DNA from: Phytophthora sp. 'mugwort'
Taxonomy: Eukaryota; Oomycota; Peronosporomycetes; Peronosporales; Peronosporaceae
Length of the DNA stretch: 64,000 nt
Assembly: GCA_033558025.1 (NCBI GenBank)
Contig: JAUCEF010000005.1
Coordinates: forward strand, 558,001 to 622,000
Reading direction: 5' to 3'
Position numbers and translations under genes: made by a program. Positions 59,350-64,000 of this stretch are shown in pieces (the first letter of the stretch is position 1; each line of letters begins with the position of its first letter). The notes beneath the pieces are model-generated. The model saw only the letters and a program-made list of their open reading frames with translations, did not search any database and was not told the origin of the DNA.

Positions 59350-62290
59350 TCGTCTCGATAAGCTCGGCTACCTATGTGTATGCAGTGAAGCCCTTTTAAA
59401 ATTTAATATTGGAATTGTATACTTTATCGGGATTATTCGAAGCATCCTGCTTAATCGCTAACATATATCTTCCGAATCTTCGACAGGTCGCTCTATCGGG
59501 AGTCGCCCAGAATGGGGGGGTCAGCGCTGTATGGGAACGGTCTGAGTGGGAGTGCACGGAGCAATAACGCATCACAACCAAGTTAAATGCAAGAAGTACT
59601 GATTCAACTTGTTATAATCCGCTCAAATTCACGATTGACAACCAAACCTGAGCTGCAGGAGCGGCCTTACGCCGTTCTTCCTCATTACGCCATCCTCGCA
59701 CTCCCTACCGTGCACGCACGCACGCGCACACTACACTTTCTCAACCAGACCTTAACGCGGCAGCCCTCCTGAAACTGGACCTTCCATACCTTGGTTCCAT
59801 CGCTTCCGCTAACCATGCTGTCCGTCCTGTAGTAGCTCCGTGCTCCCATCGTACCTCCCTGTGTGCCGCTCTTCCAGATCCGAAAATGACAACGGCCCCC
59901 CGTACAACCCAGTATCGCGTCCCAGAAACCTTTGTAAATCTGTTCGTTTAAGTGCAGTTTGCGACCGGGCGCCAAGCCCATCTTCATACAGTTGTGCCTT
60001 CAGAAGTAGCGCGCTCGTTGATCTTCCCCAGGAACGGTTTGGACCGTGCCAAAGCCGGCGTCCACCGTTCTCACTCGGGACAGTTCACTTTTCGAAGTTG
60101 AGGCGAAATTACGAAAAGGCATCGTCCGATTGCACTTTTACGCAAGAGCGTTGTTCAAGCCCTTCTCGTACTTCATGAAGACGTCATGCGGAGCAGCACG
60201 TCCCAACCGTCATTCTCGTCCGAAGTCCAAATAGTTACACGCAGGAGGACCGGAAATTCGGAAGTGCGCTCGAGAAGGAATCTAGAAGGAATGTTCCCCG
60301 CACTGTGTCCAGAGACAAAAGTTTCAGGGTTCAGTGTCGGGTCGCGGTTGCCTTCGTATATTTCTGGACACTAGTCATGCCGACACAGCACTCAATCTGG
60401 ATGAAACTGTTGCAGAATTCTTGGTAGAGACGCTGATAATGCACTATCCCGACCCCACATGCTGCTGCTTGCGGAGGGTAGCGCGCTTGTCGCAAGGTTG
60501 CGCGAGGCTACGGCAGTACGGTCGATCGGGGAAACAGAGGTCCTGAGCTGGAGCGCCGCTATTCGGCTTGCCTTCAAACCCCCTTCCGGAGACAAGTAGC
60601 CCTCGTGAATGCAGCTGCGAGTTCTCCGCTGCACTAGAGATCGGCAAGCGCCAGTCCGAGCAGATCGAACTACTCATCCTGCAGAACCAACGGCTTGAAG
60701 ATCGGCGGCTAGTAATCGAGGTACATTTGCGCGCACAGTTAGATACCCCAGCAAGAAAAGGCGAACCTGTCACCGCCCAGACAGCATCCATACAGACAGC
60801 CCAGCAGATCCAACAAGTACGCTCGAGGAAGATAGGCTCGCAGTCAATGGGATTTGCACTGGATGAAGCGTCCAGTGCGTTCAAAAGCGAGACGCAGCAG
60901 GGGCAAGAGAACACGCTCGCTTTCTTGAATCAAATGGATCGCCAGCACTTGCAGCTGGTACCGCATTCAATGCTCTGCTCAAGCCCAGAAGACTGAAAAG
61001 CTTGATGCCCGCACCAACCAATTTCACGAGCGCGCCGGCAACGGAACCATAGTTGATCCAACTCCCGCTTCCGCCCTTCCTAACAACTTCCGGCCAGGTA
61101 CCTGCACCCGGTACCACTCCGACCGTCCGATTTTGGTAACCAGTTTGGTACCGGGTGAACAAAAATGCATGAAGGGGTCATCTGAATCTATTTGACCAAC
61201 GCTAGCATCGTAGCACACTTCTGAACCAGCTGCTCAATCAAATCGACAGGGACAATGTCAACATCGTCCAGAAGAATGCGGAAACACTTCTGTAGCCACT
61301 TGAAACCGAATTACTAAGATTTCGGTATCACTTCCGGCACTCCCATACCGTCAAAATTCCCTCTCTGGCTGACCAATTCCAACCAGTACTGGTAATATAG
61401 CAAATCGGTTTTGTAACTGCTGTTACCGGTTTAGTGGCACACCGCACAAACACCGAGCCAACCACGTGCCATTCAGCGTTTGGAGCAGCAGATTGCACGA
61501 TGAAGCGCCAGCGGCTGATGCCCGCCGGTGGCCACCGCCACGTAGCGTTCGTCGGTCAAGGCTCCTCAACTGGGGTACCAGGCCAAGCCAAACGCGAGAG
61601 CGTATCCGCTGGACAAGGGGCCGTAGGCGCCACCTTCCATCACCTTGTGTGTATGTATGTGCGTATGGTGTCTTTCTCGCATGGGTATGCTACTGTTTCT
61701 CAGTGCTGATCTCCCATGACGGTGCCTCTCGGTAAAGGAGCAGCTTTGGCTGCAGGCCGGTTTGAAACCGGCCATCGTCGTCATTTAACTATGCTTTTTT
61801 ATTTTTTGCATTATTGTGTGAAGCATCGTTTGCGTTATTGTATGTATATTATTGTATTGGATGCAGGCGAAACACTAGGATGTGCTGAACAGTAACACTA
61901 CCTCATCATTTTTTCCTTCCGCTCAGAAAACTAAGGATAAAACCAAGATCTGCGTTTGGGCTTAAAAGCGATAGGTGACTATGTCGAAGTGGCACGGGCT
62001 CTTGCATGGTTCACTAACATATATGGACCGAGGAAACAGTTCATCTCGAACCCTTCCCGGATTGATTGATAACTCTTGGGCGGTTCCGAGGACCCAGAGC
62101 CGGTGTTTGCACAAGCGCACGCATGAAGATAACAAGGAAGGCAACAGGGAGTAGGCTTTATGGAGACGTAACGAACAGTTGTAACCATTATAATCTACTC
62201 ACTCCGGCATTGCCTTTCAAGTAACACATCAACTACAACAAGTTAACAGTCGCAGCAGTTACCTGACCGGGAACCCTCCATCGGAACGCA
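59350..62290. other. long region without a recognised gene
   Basis: The best open frame is 60568-60996 (+, no ATG), helical and Gln/Glu-rich (ALEIGKRQSEQIELLILQNQ, RLEDRRLVIEVHLRAQLD). It could be a coiled-coil protein fragment, but the reverse strand is open for longer. A small GCACGCACGCACGCGC tract is at 59716. The last few hundred bases should include the 5' LTR of the Copia element, which I could not delimit. Confidence 0.35.
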
Positions 62291-62319
62291 CAAGCCATGC
62301 TGAAAAACAAGCCAAAGAC

Positions 62320-62521
62320 CTTCTGGGTAGTGGAAACTATTTTCACTGGGAGTATAACATGCGCATGACGCTGGCCTGGAAGGGGCTACTTGCGCATGTG
62401 GAGATCGTGAAGCCTGAGCATGAGATCACGGAGGCGTGGCTCGTTAGTGACGCGAAGGCACTCGGGATATTGCTCAAGGTGTGGAACTACAAAACCAGAC
62501 GAAGATCCTTTCCGCGACACG
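62320..62521 (+). pseudogene. Copia gag fragment
   Basis: NYFHWEYNMRMTLAWKGLLA, HEITEAWLVSDAKALGI and, after a frame change, AQGVELQNQTKILSATRA are the start of a Ty1/Copia gag as seen in oomycetes. The sequence then jumps directly into the spacer between integrase and RT, so the rest of gag, the protease and the integrase are missing. Confidence 0.8.
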
Positions 62522-63054
62522 AGCGTGAAGTTAAAGGTATATACGACACGCACGTGCCAGACCAATGAACGGTCTTTCCCGTCACGAAGGACGTGGATGA
62601 GCAGGTGGCACCGTTGAGAGTGAAACGGCAACCTGTCGTGGACGAACCGATGGAAGCTGTCGATGATTTTATCCCGGACGTCGAGTTGGACAAGAGAGGT
62701 TCAATCAGTACCTGACGTCGCCTGACCTTTCTTCTTGCACCGGAACGCAGTACTACAACAGGGTTGGAGTTGACGGAGTACGTTTCTCCGCCGCTTGCAT
62801 TCCAGGAAGAACGCTTAGTCTTTCATCCTGAGGCGGAACGCCCCAGACGGTCGCGGGAATTGGTAGTTTTGTTGGAGGACGGCTTGGATGCAGGTCAAGA
62901 CCAACAGTCAGAAGGGAGTGACGGTCCCCCATCTCCGAAACGTGCTCGGATTGACGATGAAGCGGTATTGGTGTATGCTGCCAGTATAGACGTCGTTCCA
63001 GACACACCAAATTCTCACGCAGAAGTTGTTGCCAGTGGAGATGCAGCAGAATGA
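62522..63054 (+). pseudogene. Copia linker between integrase and reverse transcriptase
   Basis: VTKDVDEQVAPLRVKRQPVV and EPMEAVDDFIPDVELDKRGS, then after a break LELTEYVSPPLAFQEERLVF, LEDGLDAGQDQQSEGSDG, PPSPKRARIDDEAVLVYAAS and PNSHAEVVASGDAAE. This spacer is typical of the oomycete Copia lineage and lies directly before RT. Confidence 0.75.
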
Positions 63055-63061
63055 TGAAGGC

Positions 63062-64000
63062 GGAGCTGCTTTCTGATGCCAGGAACGGAACGTGGACACT
63101 CGTTCCACGTGGAACAACTACCTGTCCTATTGGATGTCGTTGAGTATTCGCTAAGAAGCGTGACGAGCATGGGCAAGTGATCCGTTACACGGCATGGTTG
63201 GTTGCCAAGGGATTCAAACAGAAGTTCGGAGTTGACTTCTTTAAGACTTATTCTCCTGTTGTGAACATGAACTCGATGAGAGTGTTGCTGGTTGTGTGCG
63301 TTGCAGACGCATACGAGATGGAACAGCTGGACGCAGACACAGCGTTCCTGAACAGTGAGTTGCAGGACTGTGTCTATATGGTGGTTCCGTGTGGTACTGA
63401 CAACGTTCGCAATCAAGTATGCCAGCTCAATAAGGCAATCTACGGGTTGACGCATGCTGCAAGTGCATGGAACAAGACCAGTCATGGCTTTTTCATTCGG
63501 AACGGCTTCAACGGCTGTGGAGCGGACCAATGCGTCTATGTTAAGAGCAACCGGAACGGCTACGTGTACTATGCCTGTATGTGGACGACATGATATTGCG
63601 GCGAAGACCCGCAAGGAGATCAGTGAAGTCGAGGTCGCACTGAAGAAAGCTTCAAGATGAGGGACTGGGCGATGCAAAATTCATCTTGGGTATGGAGATT
63701 GATCATGACAAGGCCGCTGGAACGTTTACGATCAAGCATACCCGGTACGTTTATGACATTGTGGAACGCTTCAATCAGCAGAACGCTATGAGGGTGGACA
63801 ACCCATGTGCACCCTGAACGTGAAGTTGTCGAAGATGATGTCGCCAACTACTGATGTGTAACATGCTGAGATGCAGTCAAGACCGTACCGTGCCCTGATA
63901 GGGTGCCTGATGTATACACTGACAACGTGCACGCGTCCGGACATCGCGTCCGTGGTGACGCAACTGTCACGCTTTCTTGAGGATCCTGGTCACAACATTG
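63062..64000 (+). pseudogene. Ty1/Copia reverse transcriptase (RVT_2) and start of RNase H, running off the window
   Basis: RNGTWTLVPRGTTTCPIGCR is followed by TGA where Trp is expected, then VFAKKRDEHGQVIRYTAWLV, AKGFKQKFGVDFFKTYSPVV, EQLDADTAFLNSELQDCVYM, NKAIYGLTHAASAWNKTSHG and the catalytic CLYVDDMIL at 63569-63595. After further shifts: AKFILGMEIDHDKAAGT, YRALIGCLMY and RPDIASVVTQLSRFLEDPG, up to the end. The RT catalytic Asp pair is intact, but a stop and three or more frameshifts disable the copy. Confidence 0.9.

Noticed and set aside
60444..60914. 157-codon Cys/Ser-rich minus ORF
   Set aside because: It is opposite a more protein-like plus frame; Cys-rich composition is a common shadow of Gln/Glu-rich coding and no motif pattern is regular.
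1..64000. RXLR or Crinkler effector genes
   Set aside because: I saw no signal peptide followed by an RxLR-dEER or LxLFLAK pattern in any open frame.
1..64000. rRNA genes
   Set aside because: No stretch resembling conserved rRNA cores was seen.

Overview
The window looks like repeat-rich nuclear DNA of an oomycete, most likely Phytophthora or a close relative. The reasons are two copies of an AA17-type lytic polysaccharide monooxygenase gene, start sites preceded by TTCATT..CAGTTTTC elements of the oomycete Inr/FPR type, a Myb-like plus DOT1-like methyltransferase gene of the expanded oomycete kind, and transposon families (pogo, IS630/DDE_3, piggyBac, Ty3/Gypsy, Ty1/Copia, LINE) whose protein style I recognise from oomycete genomes. 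This assignment is inference from protein style; no database was searched.

Layout. 0-5 kb: broken pogo-type and DDE_3 transposases, with a tRNA-Lys between them. 5-9 kb: minus-strand mobile-element ORFs, a small membrane-protein remnant and an N-terminal piggyBac-like remnant. 10-15.2 kb: a Gypsy LTR fragment, the C-terminal part of a piggyBac transposase on the plus strand, and a minus-strand Gypsy element (protease, gag, primer-binding site, LTR). 16.3-18.9 kb: an intact secreted AA17 gene followed by its broken tandem copy, both with the same promoter element. 19.4-20.9 kb: a broken Myb-like/DOT1-like gene. 21-24 kb: a second piggyBac locus on the minus strand. 27.3-44.8 kb: two almost identical FAD-dependent AIF/FSP1-like oxidoreductase genes in 2.27-kb inverted repeats, plus a third diverged paralogue. 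The 11 kb between the repeat arms holds a degenerate LINE with a 642-bp tandem duplication, a solo LTR with target-site duplication, a tRNA-derived element and a decayed minus-strand Gypsy. 45.5-58.5 kb: a long, damaged Gypsy element with gag, three zinc knuckles, protease, RT, RNase H and integrase, then a roughly 1.9-kb antisense open region and a plus-strand ORF with two membrane spans. 58.5-59.35 kb: a small terminal-inverted-repeat element. 62.3 kb to the end: an internally deleted Copia element that runs off the window.

Apparently intact host-type genes are few: the AA17 enzyme (secreted, expected to act on plant pectin) and three AIF-like oxidoreductases (NAD(P)H/FAD redox). Nearly everything else is mobile DNA in different stages of decay, with frameshifts, stop codons or lost catalytic residues. 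The most unusual features are the inverted-repeat AIF-like pair, whose last codons are diverged in a way that suggests gene conversion, and the Gypsy element with extra antisense and membrane ORFs downstream of pol.
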